Assembly: GCF_018320785.1 (NCBI RefSeq)
Contig: NC_054867.1
Coordinates: 33,359,855 to 33,423,854 of the forward strand
Source: Cheilinus undulatus
Lineage: Eukaryota > Chordata > Actinopteri > Labriformes > Labridae
DNA: 64,000 nucleotides
Direction: 5' to 3'
Shown here: in pieces, positions 1 through 13,100 of the stretch
Numbering within the stretch: position 1 is the first letter of the stretch
How the letters are laid out: the number at the start of each line of letters is the position of its first letter
The notes under the pieces: generated by a model
Told to the model about the DNA's origin: nothing
Database searches by the model: none
Seen by the model: only the letters and a program-made list of their open reading frames with translations
Position numbers and translations under genes: made by a program

Positions 1-2145
1 CCAGCTTCATGTGGTTTCAAATCTACTGTTTGGTAGCACCTCGGCTTCTTAAAACATCAACGATGTAATTGAATTGGACATGAGCTACACCGTATGTAAG
101 CTCTGTCACACCAAATAAAAACACTTCAGGAACACAACAAAGATTAGAAGCCATATAGTTCGCTTCGACCCAGGGGAGGAGGGAAAACCGCCCCAGCTGC
201 TGTTGCTAAAAGTGCCTCTGCTAACCAGAGAGTGGTCGAACATATCCTAACAAAGCTTCCAACCTCCTCGGAAAAGGCGAAGCAAATCATCAAGTCCATC
301 CAACATTTATTGACTAGGATTTACGTCGTACTCAGTCGTGGAGAACCAGGGCTTTCGAGCACTGCTGCATATGTTGGAGTACGGCCATCCCAACGCTTTA
401 CAACAAAACCAAAACAGGCCATGGCATCGCTGATGTAAGCGGGTAGGATAGCAGTAACACGTGATGCGTGGACAGCTTATGTCATACATGCCCCAAACAA
501 GAGCAATGAATGAGAGCTGAGCTGTACAGCCGACGTCTGCAAGGGCTGAGGAGTAAGTAAACAAGTACTGCAGCACACTTGCATCTGAACGTTTAGATCA
601 GCTCGTTCTTACACAAGAAATTTGCCCTTCAGTCACCCACAGCAAATGTGCTTAACGTTTGCTGTGTTTTTTTTTTTTTTAATTCCTGCAGCCATGAACT
701 TCACAAACTGTTTTGGAAGAACATTATTTTTTTGTCCTTTTTTCAGAGAATTGTTGCAGGCCAAAGTCTTATTTATTTGTGACTAATGGCAGCCTTTTGT
801 TAAGCTAGTGCTAGTTATTACAACATAGGTTTGAAAGCACTATTGTTAAATATTGTTACATAATTTTATATTGCATCGTTTTCCATAAATTGGCATTTTT
901 TGTTTTGGTATAGTAAAGTATTTTTGTTTTGTCTGAATGTTTTATTGCTCTATGCACATAACAGCAAAACATAGACTTACAGCTGTTTGTCTGTAAAAGA
1001 GGACATTTTTTGTTTGTAATTCAGGTAAAGCTACAAGGAAAGGAGGCATCAACCTTTGTTGCAATTATAACTTTTCAGTTTACACAAGTCTTCCATTAGG
1101 TTAATAAAGGATAATGGAAGTAAATTTATCTTTTTTCTCTTAACTACAAATGTATTGTCTTTATACAAATGTATTGTTTAAAAAAAAAAAAGGTCAGTGG
1201 ACACAGTGAGAACAAGATATGTTGTTAAAAAAAAAACATGCATCAAAATACATCAATAATTGATTTAGAATCAAATCGTAGCTCTCTGAATCGTAATCGA
1301 ATTGTGAGGTGCCTAAAGATTCCCTCATGAAATTAGATGAATGCCTGACAGTCCATCTCTATTATTTTTATCCAGGCTCGTATTGTAACAAACGGAACTA
1401 AAGATCTGCCAAAGTTTTTACGACAACGAGCTATTTTATGATGGCTAGCATCTCATCCCCATCATGAGACACTGGTTGATGATGAATAAATCTACTCAAG
1501 TTTACCGCAAATCATGGATTATAATCAGGGAAGTTCTAAACTAAGTGAAAGTAAAGTTTATCAGCCGTGTGTGTGTGATGACAGAAAGCTGAGACTCCGG
1601 TGTTTGTTTTTCAAAATTAAGTTATTTGCAGAGAAGTGTCACATTTCATGATCACAGTTTCAAACTCTTACTATGGTATGTAAATATAGACTATATGTTT
1701 ATATGGCTCCATTCATATAATTTACAATTTTAACATCTGGAAAAAAAAAGATCATAATTCTGAAGGCATGGCGGCTTTTTTTTTTGGCGTGGCGGTGTGC
1801 CACGATCAATTACATGTAAAGGAAACCCTGGAGGCTGAGATAGAAGAGCTTAAAACTGGTATCCTCAAGAGATATCTGCCTTTTAGTTTCCTCTAGTAGA
1901 GAATGTCAGGTTTTGTTCAGCTTTGTTGAGTCGTTAGCTGTGAGCATAAACTATGTAAATGAAAAGGATGCATGAAGTATTCTTCAGGTGCACCCATAAC
2001 TCAGTTAAAGTAAACATTAAGAATTTTTATTTTGAAGAATAATTTCTGATCACAGATTTAACTTAAATGAAACTTGATATATACATCATGATGAAGGAAA
2101 AAAATACTGCTGTTATTATCAATGTCATGTTTTCTGTTTTGACAG
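1..2145. other. Non-coding stretch upstream of the first visible rbm5 exon
   Basis: The exon at 2146 opens inside a codon, so the bases just upstream are rbm5 intron. I found no further rbm5 exon here. Visible features are T- and A-rich runs (about 668-681, 1180-1191, 1741-1750, 1772-1782) and a somewhat GC-richer patch at about 130-600. That patch has a 68-codon open frame at 232-438 matching no family I recognise; it may be an old repeat. Confidence 0.5.
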
Positions 2146-4502
<2,357 letters not shown>

Positions 4503-4890
4503 GTCATCTTACTCTACACTTAAGTTTTTCATCATTTTCTGCAGCAGATAATTTACTTTTTTAGAGTGCAGTTCTTCTGCATAAACACTGACAAGTAATT
4601 TGGCATGGAAACAATAGAAAGACTATTCTTTGAACACAGAGAATTAAAGAACATGATGGCCCCTTTTGCCATAAGGGTTAAAACAGACAACAGATAAATA
4701 TGTAATGGCATATTAAGATCGTGAACAGTGTTATTTATAAATTGTAAATAGGCACAGTGAATTTGATTTACGTATTTCTTCTTTGTTAATGAGGTTTTTT
4801 GTCTCAATGTGTGAAAAAGGATGTACAGTTTATACAGAAAATTCCTTTGTTGTACAGAAAATAAATGAAAGTCGTTATTTATTTGTGTGT
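4503..4890 (+). other. rbm5: rbm5 3' UTR
   Basis: AT-rich sequence after the rbm5 stop codon, with no further open frame of interest on the plus strand. It runs to a canonical AATAAA and a following GT-rich stretch. The end position is approximate. Confidence 0.7.
4860..4865 (+). promoter_or_regulatory. rbm5: Poly(A) signal AATAAA of rbm5
   Basis: AATAAA about 360 bases after the rbm5 stop, followed within 15-40 bases by a T/GT-rich downstream element (TTTATTTGTGTGTATGTTG). This is the usual arrangement of a vertebrate cleavage site. Confidence 0.7.
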
Positions 4891-5118
4891 ATGTTGTCCT
4901 TTTTTTGCTTCGATCAAACAATTTTTCAATCAACCATTATTATTATTATTTCAGGTGAGGTAGCTATTTATGTTCAGTGTTATTGCACAGCCTTTGAGGT
5001 GAAGTAACGTGCTATCAGGAGAGGGACAATCTTCTATCATATTAAACTCTGTCAGGTTATGTAGCTCATCCTTTCAGATGGAGTTGCCCCTTTATTTTTG
5101 GTGGGTGGGTCCTAAAAA

Positions 5119-5240
5119 GGGCACTTTGTCATCTACTGTCCACTCACAGGGTACTTAAATGGGCACTTGGTCATGTACTTTCCACTCAAAGGATACTAAA
5201 AGGGCACTTGGTCATCCACTACCCACTCACATGGCAGCTT
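5119..5240. repeat. Three-copy 41-42 bp tandem repeat
   Basis: Three successive diverged units begin GGGCACTT.GTCAT and contain CCACTCA, at 5119, 5161 and 5202. They lie just upstream of the Gypsy relic and may be part of its untranslated leader, but I see no LTR. Confidence 0.75.
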
Positions 5241-5509
5241 AGAGGAATGTAAAACCAAGCTCGTAACTACCTCCAAAACCAGGACAATAAAAGTAGCAGC
5301 TGTGAGTGAGCAGAGCTAGGAAAGTTTACAGGTGAGCAGCACACCAGCAAAGCTGAACGATATGAAACAACACAAAACTCAGAAACGAGACTGGATCACT
5401 GATGGAAAAGGTGGACCAAGGTATAAAGGCTATATCTGACGCTATCGAAGGTCTTACTGTTCAAATATCAGTAAGACTTACTTACTCAGACTCCCAGGTC
5501 CCTTAATCA

Positions 5510-5860
5510 GTGAGCAAAAGAGCCGCGTCAAGAGATATCAATCGCAGCACAGCGCAGCACCCACTCGACGTAGCCAGCAATGCCAGATGTCAAATCAAGA
5601 TGGAAAATGTGGTCATTGCTACAAATGTGGCAGCTCAGCATTGGGCAGCAGGCTGTTGTAAGATAAAACCAAAAGCCACCACAAACAAGATTGAAATCCC
5701 CATGTACAACAAAGACATTGAAGAGCATGCAGATCAATTCAGCCTTAAAGCACCCATCACTGGCAAATAAGAGTCTAGTTAGAGCATCGTTAGATGGTAT
5801 GAATACCACAGTGCTATGGGATACTGGTTCTCAGGTGTCAATTGTGGGCTCAGACTGGTA
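5510..5860 (+). pseudogene. Gypsy gag C-terminal zinc knuckle and protease start (broken)
   Basis: A CCHC zinc-knuckle pattern (C-x2-C-x4-H-x4-C) can be read at about 5617-5660, but its first half and its His/last Cys lie in different frames, so the gag end is frame-shifted. Further on, in another frame, a WDTGSQVS motif with the aspartic protease DTG at 5820-5828 is visible. Processing of the polyprotein would be its role in an active element; here it is a relic. Confidence 0.65.
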
Positions 5861-5972
5861 AAAGAAGTACCTGCCAGATGTTGAAGTGAGACCAGTGAAG
5901 GAGCTACTGGAAGAAGGGAGGTGAGCTTGATCTCGCAGCAGCCAATGGAACAGACATTCTTATGAGGGATGG

Positions 5973-6580
5973 ATGGGAATTGAGTTCACATTGTCCAAAA
6001 ATGCTGTTGCTGAGATGAGTGACAAACCTGTACTGGTGCCAATTCTGGTTGCTAGTAGTGACTTTGAATGCCCCATCATTGGCTTCAATGTTATTAAGGA
6101 GCTAGCTCAACAAGAAAAGTATGAAAACAGCACCAACTCAGACCACATGGTGCAAAAGTTAAGCTCAGCACTCAAAGTGGGTCGCAAAACTGCCAAAGCT
6201 GTCCTGTCTGTTCTGAGGAAAGAGAAGCCTGAAGGTTGTGCTCACACCGCCAGGTTAGGCAGACGACCAGTCATGATCCCAAAAAAAACCAAAGTCATGA
6301 CAGTACAATGTGGTCATCTGAATAAAAGAGTGCTGGGTGGGTCACGTGTTGTTGGAGCCAAATCAGGAAGCACCATGGCCCACAGGACTTACAATCAGAG
6401 AACAACTGATTCAGCTTCCAGATGAAGACAATGAAAAAATAACTGTGACTGTTGAAAACTTGATGGATAGAGACATAACATTGTGTGGATGTACAACACT
6501 AGGTTGGCTGTATAGCGTTGATGCAGTTTATCCACTTGAAATGAGAAACAAAGAAGACAAAGTGTTATCAGACATCTAAC
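5973..6580 (+). pseudogene. Gypsy protease-RT spacer fragments
   Basis: Two overlapping open frames (5973-6425 and 6337-6579) lie between protease and reverse transcriptase. The first includes a protease-like C-terminal segment (LVASSDFECPIIGFNVIKEL). The switch between frames near 6340-6425 marks another frame break. The identity of the second part is inferred from position only. Confidence 0.5.
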
Positions 6581-6717
6581 AGCAGTGGTGAATCCCAAAC
6601 CAAACCACAAGGTGAGCCCTGAGACCCACCAGTGGGCCTGAGTCATCTGACAGTGGACCAACAACATCAGGTAAAACAAATGCTCAGAGAGGAGTGTGAT
6701 ATTTTCACCAAAGATGA

Positions 6718-7299
6718 TTGGGACACAAAATGTATCCAAGATTTTACAAAGGACATTCACCTAAGGCTGATATTCCTGTGCAGAAATCATACAATGCAAT
6801 TCCTCGACACCTCAACCAAGAAGTAAAAACCCATATACAAGATCTTCTAAATAGAGGGTGGATCCAGAAATCCCACTCTTCATACTCCTCTCCAGTGGTG
6901 TGCATGAGAAAGAAAGATGGGAGTCTCCGCCTGTGCATAGACTATAGACAGCTCAATGGAAAAACGTTGCCTGACCGTCATTCTATTTCAAGGATACAAG
7001 AAATCCTGGAAAACCTGGGGGGCAATTCCTGGTTCACTGTGCTGGACCAGGGAAAAGCCTATCATCAGGGCTTCATGAGTGAGAAAAGCAGAGCCTGTAC
7101 AGCGTTCATCACACCATGGGGACTCTACGAATGGGTCAGGATCCCGTTTGGCCTCACAAACACACCAGCTGCATTTCATTGTCACATGGAGGGATGTTTG
7201 GGAGACCTGAGGGACGAAGTTTGTGTCCCATATTTAGATGACGTTCTGGTGTTCAGCAGTGACTTTGAGCAGCACATTCAGAATGTTAGGCAGCGATAA
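6718..7299 (+). pseudogene. Gypsy reverse transcriptase, fingers and palm (truncated by stop)
   Basis: This 193-codon frame carries reverse transcriptase motifs in order: a [20 protein letters not shown] entry motif, the [10 protein letters not shown] block, a [10 protein letters not shown] palm block (catalytic-Asp region), the [10 protein letters not shown] block, and YLDD at 7231-7242. YLDD holds the two metal-binding aspartates. The frame ends at a TAA at 7297-7299, in the region that should continue into the thumb. The next piece resumes in another frame at about 7411. Confidence 0.85.
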
Positions 7300-7410
7300 T
7301 GACAATGTGGCATCAAGTTAAGACCAAAGAAATGTGACTTTTTCAAAGAGAGGTATGTTATATCGGTCGTGTGATCTCCACAGGGGGGGTACAAGATCAA
7401 CCTAAAGGAA

Positions 7411-8110
7411 GTGGAGGTGGTCCAAGCCTTCAGACATGAGACGCCAACCAAAGTCAGAGAGGTGAGGAAACTTACGGGCTTCCTCAGTTATTATAGACCC
7501 TATTTACCAGACTTCTCCAGAACTGCCAAGCCTTTGTATGAACTTCTAACAAAGCCAACATCTGAACGAAAGAAGGACCCAAAAAGGAGCAAACAGCCTT
7601 CAAGCTGCCCAGCTACCACCATCTCATCCTCACCAATGGACAGAAGTGCGCCAAGAAGTTCTGAGTAAACTTGTAACTCAGCTAACAAACCCACCTGTCA
7701 TGACATACCCAGACTTGGAAAAGCCCTTTGTACTCCATGTTGATGCCTCAGAAGAGGGCTCGAGTGCGGTTTTGTATCAGCGGCAAGGTGGCACCCTAAG
7801 GGCCATAGGATATGGATCCAGGACATTAACAGCAACCAAGAAGAATTACAAGTTACATTCTGGCAAACTGGAATTCCTGGCTCTAAAATGGGCTGTAACA
7901 GAACGATTCAGAGACTATCTGTTTCATGCGCCTCATTTTACGGTCTACAGTGACAATAATCCTTTAACATATGTTAAAAAAACAGCAAAAGTCAACGCAA
8001 CCGGACACTAGTGGTTGGCAGAGTTAGCGGATTACCGGTTCACTCTTAAGTACAGACCCGGAACTTCGAATAGGGAAGCAGACTTCCTATCACACAGACC
8101 TAAAACCATT
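7411..8110 (+). pseudogene. Gypsy RT thumb/connection and RNase H (broken)
   Basis: The frame at 7411-7668 has the RT-connection signature KLTGFLSYYRPYLPDFS. RNase H follows from 7646 in a different frame, with the first catalytic Asp in LHVDASEEG (GAT at 7742-7744), the Glu region KLEFLALKWAV and the YSDNNPL Asp region. A TAG at about 8009-8011 interrupts it. The connecting segment (KYRPGTSNREADFLS) continues from 8015. This is a typical tether-RNase H arrangement of Gypsy elements. Confidence 0.82.
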
Positions 8111-8339
8111 GAAGAAATAATAAGAGAGTGCACAGAGACTTGTCAGCGGGAGGTCATTGAGTCCATCTGTAATGCTGTTGAGATTGCTGAAAGAGGGGAA
8201 ATCAGCTGGATCTCAGCAGTCACCTGTAACCCTGATTCACTGCTTGCAGATACCAGTATTTCCCAGCCAATCCCACCTCTTGCCATCAAAGATATTAGAT
8301 CCAGCCAAAGCACAGATCCAGCTATAAGCAGTTTTAGTC

Positions 8340-8948
8340 TTGAAGAAAACCGATGTCAACCTGATGTATAAACACAAAGTTGGAGAAACCAAAGTTGTTA
8401 GACAGCTCCTCAAAGAATGGCCTGATCTACAGATTGATAATGATGGTGTCCTGAGAAGAGAAACTATCTCCTGTAACCTACTGGTTGTCCCTGAGTCACT
8501 TAAGTCAGTGATCTTCAAACATCTTCATGAGGAGATGGGACACCTGGGTGCAGATCACATGGTTACTCTTGCAAGAGAACATTTTTTTCTGGCCTAAGAT
8601 GAGAGACAAAATAGAGCACTATGTCACAAAAGTGTGTTGCTGTGTGAAGAGGAAACGACCGAACAGGGTGATAAGGACGTCTATTCAAAGCATTGAGACC
8701 TCTGCACCATTTGAGATGATCTTAATTGACTATTTACATTTGGAGAAAAGCAGCGGAGGTGAAGAATACATCCTTGTGGTTGTTGACCATTTCACCAAGT
8801 ATGCTCAGGCATATGCGACAAGGGATAAGTCAGGGAAGACTGCAGCAAGAAAATTCTTTGATGACTGTATCACACACTTTGGATTTCCATCAAAAATACA
8901 TCATGATCAAGGAAAGGGGTTTGAAAACAACCTCTTCCACAAACTCCA
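8340..8948 (+). pseudogene. Gypsy integrase, zinc-binding and partial catalytic domain (3' truncated)
   Basis: An N-terminal HHCC-type zinc-binding segment is split between two frames (HLHEEMGHLGADH near 8520-8560, then the Cys pair near 8634-8646). The catalytic core follows, with the first Asp in LIDYLHLE (GAC at 8728-8730) and the second in HHDQGKGFEN (GAT at 8905-8907). The sequence stops matching integrase at about 8948, before the catalytic Glu and the C-terminal domain. Confidence 0.82.
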
Positions 8949-9391
8949 GGTTTACTGACGCTTCAGTTCTGTCCAAGCGGATTAAAGAAAAACCATCCAC
9001 CTCACACAAAGAATCTGGAAAATCTCAGTAAAGCCAAGTCTCCGTGAACACCAACATTGAAGTGTCACGGTACTCCTGGCAGGTCCTGGTGTTGATCCCC
9101 AGCTCGTCCATTTTATTCCTTAGTGATCTGACATTGCTTAGGATCATTGAGGGTAACGGTGGCCTGTTACCTCACCGTCTAACACAGGAGGATTTCTCCT
9201 CTCTTTCCCCTTCTCCTGAGGCGTGTCCTCAGTCGCCATATATCCTCAGGTAAGTCTGGGGGTGGTGAGGCTCCCATAGCTCAGAGAGACAATAGCGCGT
9301 CTCTCTCACATACGGGAACGCCAGGTTGTTTCCCTCCCACACAGGTAGCGTTTGGCACTGCAAAAGCAACGGCAGGATAAAAAGCGGCAAT
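8949..9391 (-). mobile_element. 5' fragment of an L2/Rex1-like non-LTR retrotransposon (endonuclease N-terminus)
   Basis: Read on the minus strand from about 9180 to 8949, this encodes the start of an apurinic-type endonuclease: LSNVRSLRNKMDEL at about 9100-9150, then FTETWL at about 9033-9050, then VDGFSLIRLDRTEAS. All are in one frame apart from one TGA (9025-9027). These motifs are characteristic of L2/Rex1-type LINE ORF2. Upstream (9180-9391, minus strand) there is GC-rich sequence with a second in-frame stop, probably the beginning of the ORF or 5' region. The fragment joins the Gypsy integrase head to tail in opposite orientation. Confidence 0.75.
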
Positions 9392-9407
9392 AAAAATTTG
9401 CCAATGG

Positions 9408-9592
9408 GGGGCGCAGGTGGCCAAGTGGTTAAGGCGCGCGCCCCATGTACGCGTACGGCCGAGGTTCGAATCTGGCCTGAGGCCCTTTACCGCATGTCTC
9501 TCCCCTGCTCTTGTCCCTGTTTCCGACTCTATCCACTATCCTCCTCTATCAAATAAAGGCACAAAAAAGCCCAAAAATAAACCTTTAAAAAA
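9408..9592 (+). mobile_element. tRNA-derived SINE with target-site duplications
   Basis: The 5' end resembles a tRNA, with an A box (TGGCCAAGTGGTTAAGGCG) and a B box (GAGGTTCGAATCTGG). A tRNA-unrelated C/T-rich body follows, then AATAAAGGCACAAAA and an A tail. It is flanked by 16-bp direct repeats AAAAATTTGCC(A/G)ATGG at 9392-9407 and 9593-9608 (one mismatch), showing LINE-mediated insertion. It sits in or next to the inverted LINE fragment. Confidence 0.88.
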
Positions 9593-9745
9593 AAAAATTT
9601 GCCGATGGTTGCCATCATGCTGTACAGTCCAGAGTCAACTTAAAAACAAGTAAAACTAGTAAATCTAATAAAGGCAACTTAAGACATGCGTAAAACAAGT
9701 ACAGGACAGAGTCTGTGTCACAGCAGTGCCGCGCCACTTGAAAGC

Positions 9746-9791
9746 AGATGGATTTGCCAGATTCCATGTCTGTCTTCTGGCAAATCCATCT
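9746..9791. repeat. Perfect 16-bp inverted repeat (hairpin)
   Basis: The arms AGATGGATTTGCCAGA (9746-9761) and its exact reverse complement (9776-9791) are separated by 14 bases. No gene is attached. Confidence 0.85.
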
Positions 9792-9875
9792 TTTCAAACT
9801 CCAGTCTGAAATGATTGTGCCAGGTTAAAACTGGACCTGACTAATCAGCGTCATTTAAGCAGAACAAGGAGGTAG

Positions 9876-10110
9876 CTACAGGCAGCATTTTAGTTGTACT
9901 GGGAAATGGTAGCAATGACTGAAGCCGATGTAGCGTTCAACTCGGTATATAGACAGTTTCATCAGAACTTGACCAAATTTCTTTATTAGGTAAAGAGGAA
10001 CAGCATCATATTTTGCCATGACTGCTTCGACATGAGTTAGCGATAGGTACAGGCAGGGTTCAGTTGTACTGTGCAGCTTTGTCAGGACTGTACCACATTT
10101 CTTTATTAAA
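9876..10110. repeat. Diverged two-copy direct duplication
   Basis: Similar blocks occur twice in the same order: ACAGGCAG..TT.AGTTGTACT (ending 9900 and 10070) and CCA.ATTTCTTTATTA (ending about 9990 and 10108). The first copy has about 50 extra bases between the blocks. Confidence 0.6.
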
Positions 10111-13100
10111 ACAAGAGCAACACAGAAGTTTTTCAAAGCAGATAACATGTTTTTGTGGTCCTACGACCAACCTCAGCATGAGGTTCATCCACCAACAAGC
10201 ACCTGCATTCATAAACTATGACAGCTCAGGTTACTACCGGAGATACGCATGCCTGGCTACTATTTTCTTGTGTTTTCTCTCTGATCAGCCTATAATGAAG
10301 ATGGCAGGCAGAATGTGCGACCAATCACATTCCGAGAATTTTTTTGAAAAGTCCTGCTCTTTCCAAAGGCTTAGTATGGGAGGTTTTCCAAATGGATGGG
10401 AAATATATCCTATGCAATATATAAATGAAACAGTCTATCAGTCCCTACTGTAATGGCAGGGATGATGGATTAGAGTGTGAGGAAGAAGGCATGCCCTTTG
10501 CTTGTTGAGCTAAATGGTTGCTCACTGATGGATTAGGCAGCTCATCCTACCATAAACAGTGCAAGGTTTAAAAGAGAAAATGATTTACTCTAATGCTCTG
10601 TTTTAAACCATGAGTATCATGGCAAACATGGAGGCTCAACTCTAGAGTTGGCCATGAGATAGAGGGCATGATTGTTCAGCTGAATGGCTGCTATTTGGTG
10701 TGGTAGTTCATTCTTTCTCAGGTTGGTTATTTAATCAAAGGTAGATGATTTAGTCATGTGAGGGAGCTCAATCTTGTCATAGGCAGTTCTGTTGTCAGGT
10801 GGCTAATTCTTTAGGGTGAGTAAGTTTGTCCTTTAGCTAAGGTGGCTCAGTTCTTGTCTTTCAGGTAGCTCTGACACATTCTGACACACAGTGGGAAATA
10901 CATCCACAACGACTGTCCTGGTCACACTGGTTTATCTTTGGCATAGCTGTTTCCATTAAGTCTTTCAAACTATAGGGCATAAAAGTGCCATCTGAATTGG
11001 CTTTAAAACATCTAATGAAAAGTAAAGCTGGCAGATTTTTTTTCTCTTACTCTTTGGTTCTCATGCACTCAGTACCATTTATGTTGCTGCTGCGACTCCT
11101 TCCACAGACTGTGTAATATATTTGCCTCTCTTTGATCTTATAATTTCCTTCTTTTGCCTGTTTCATCTGTCTGAGCAGCTCCCAGCATGGCACAGCCTGA
11201 CATTTGGCACCTGGTAAGAGCTGGAATGTGAAGAACCTTTCCTGCTCTCTCATGGGAGGAAAATGCACTTACTGCAGAGGTAAAGAGGTCAGCGCCTCTA
11301 GCTGACAAATAGGTCTACCATATAATAATTCAATTTAATGATTAATTTTAATTACAGAGCTGCACAGTAAGCTGACTTAAACCCACATTTCTCATCTGGT
11401 TCTGAAATTTAAAAAAAGTGTCCTGATGCTTGTAATGGTATAGTATGGTGTTGATAATCAGCTCTACAGGTGTTTAAGTATTTAGACAGCAACACAGTTG
11501 TCATCAATGGCAGATGATGAGGTTCTTGTGACTTCTTCAGATGCGATGACGTTGGTATCTTGAAGTCTGAGGCGGTTGTTCCCTGTTGGAAAACAGTGGA
11601 CTGCAATGGGCGAATTTGCCAAAATGTTGAAGTATCCCTTTAATAATGTAGAAAAGTGCATTTAGGTTGTTTTTTTTTTTTTTTAATAACAGTTATCATT
11701 ATGAAGTTTGTTCAAAAACATTTGAATTATGCTCTAATGGCTGATGACTTAAAAAATACTCTGTCATTTGCATTAATATTTTGGAAAATAAGAGAAAAAT
11801 GTCATTTGCTTAATAATGTGGAAAGCGGTGTAAACAATACTGGTAGAACAAGAGAATTCCCAAAGCTATCTGGTGCATTTTCAGGTGGTAGTGGAACATT
11901 GTTAATGGAATGATATTCTGTAAAACATAAATTAAATTCCATGGAATCAGCGGGACATATCAAAATATTGCACATCATGAACTTCTGCCTCCTGCTTGCC
12001 AAAAAACAATAAACCTCAGTCAAAATCTTTGAGAGCTGCAAGCAGAGCCAGCCATGCTCTTTGGAAATTTGACCGTTTCTTTATGAGAATTACGTAAGCC
12101 AACTGACCGAGAGAGAGATAAGGCTCATTTTCCTCATGCTGCACATGGATTTTTAGTGATTTTTTTTTTTTTTCTGAGAAAGCACGATGGGAATACAACA
12201 CCAAAGTTTCCACCTTAAACTGCAGGAGTCGAGCTGTATTGCTGTAGTGTATTTACGTAACAGAGACGGACGTGAGATTCAGAACATTTCTCTCCAAGAG
12301 GTGAAAAAATCAAAGGATGAGGCATCAGGAGGTCCAGGACATAACGCATGAAGGATATTATGTTACATTGTGTAACACACTTTATTTATATTTTACAGGC
12401 TGCCAGCATAGAGGCAGGCATACTCAACAACCCTGTTGTGTGAGAGAACAATATCAAATAATAGTTTACAGACATGAATGATGAATGCAGCTTTCATTGA
12501 TCAGATTTGTTTTTAATGGATCTGGTAAGCTGTGAGGGAAAGCCTGCTACAGGCTGCTTTTCTCTTCACCTCCCTCTGCTAACAAATCTGCACTGACAAA
12601 GACCTTGAACTCAAAGGGCAATGATCTTTTTAAACAACAGATACATATTGGAACAACACAAACAAGATGTTTATTTAGCTTACTATGGAGTCACAGAGCA
12701 GTCGGGTCATGGTTTGTGTGTAATCATTAATAACAATCTGCAGTGAGAAGGTGATTATCAGGGTTTTTATGAGTACAGCTATGCAAGGTAATAGTCTTGA
12801 TCAAACACTTTGTTTCCCATTATCTCCTTGTTACAGCATTGACATACACATATAATACCTTGTATCATGATAGAGTTACATCAGGCAAGCTCATGGTTCA
12901 AGCCACAGTTTATTTTTGCGTTGCTGTTTTCTGAAATTTGGCCTTGTGGTTAACAATACTGTCTTGTACTTTCTTCAAGGACATCCTTCTGAAACCTTTC
13001 TGCATGTCTACAGCAGCCCCCCTTAGTTGTCTCACGCTTTGACTGAAAATAAAGGCCAGGCACTGTTGATTTTATTGCCTGCTCCACAGGGTTTGCTACA

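Larger units (their letters stand above)
5330..8948 (+). mobile_element. Degraded Gypsy (Ty3)-type LTR retrotransposon, gag-pol relic without visible LTRs
   Basis: Fragments in the order gag zinc knuckle, protease, reverse transcriptase, RNase H, integrase occur on the plus strand, in different frames. This order (integrase after RNase H) is that of Ty3/Gypsy elements. The coding frame is broken by several stops and shifts, for example stops at about 7297 and 8009 and shifts near 5630, 7350, 7640, 8340 and 8590. The integrase is cut off at about 8948, where an inverted LINE piece begins. No LTR pair, primer-binding site or polypurine tract was recognised. The copy is inactive. The 5' limit is approximate. 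Confidence 0.85.

Noticed and set aside
9411..9480. Possible functional tRNA gene (A and B boxes present)
   Set aside because: The body continues into a SINE with an A tail and flanking duplications; it is a tRNA-derived SINE head.
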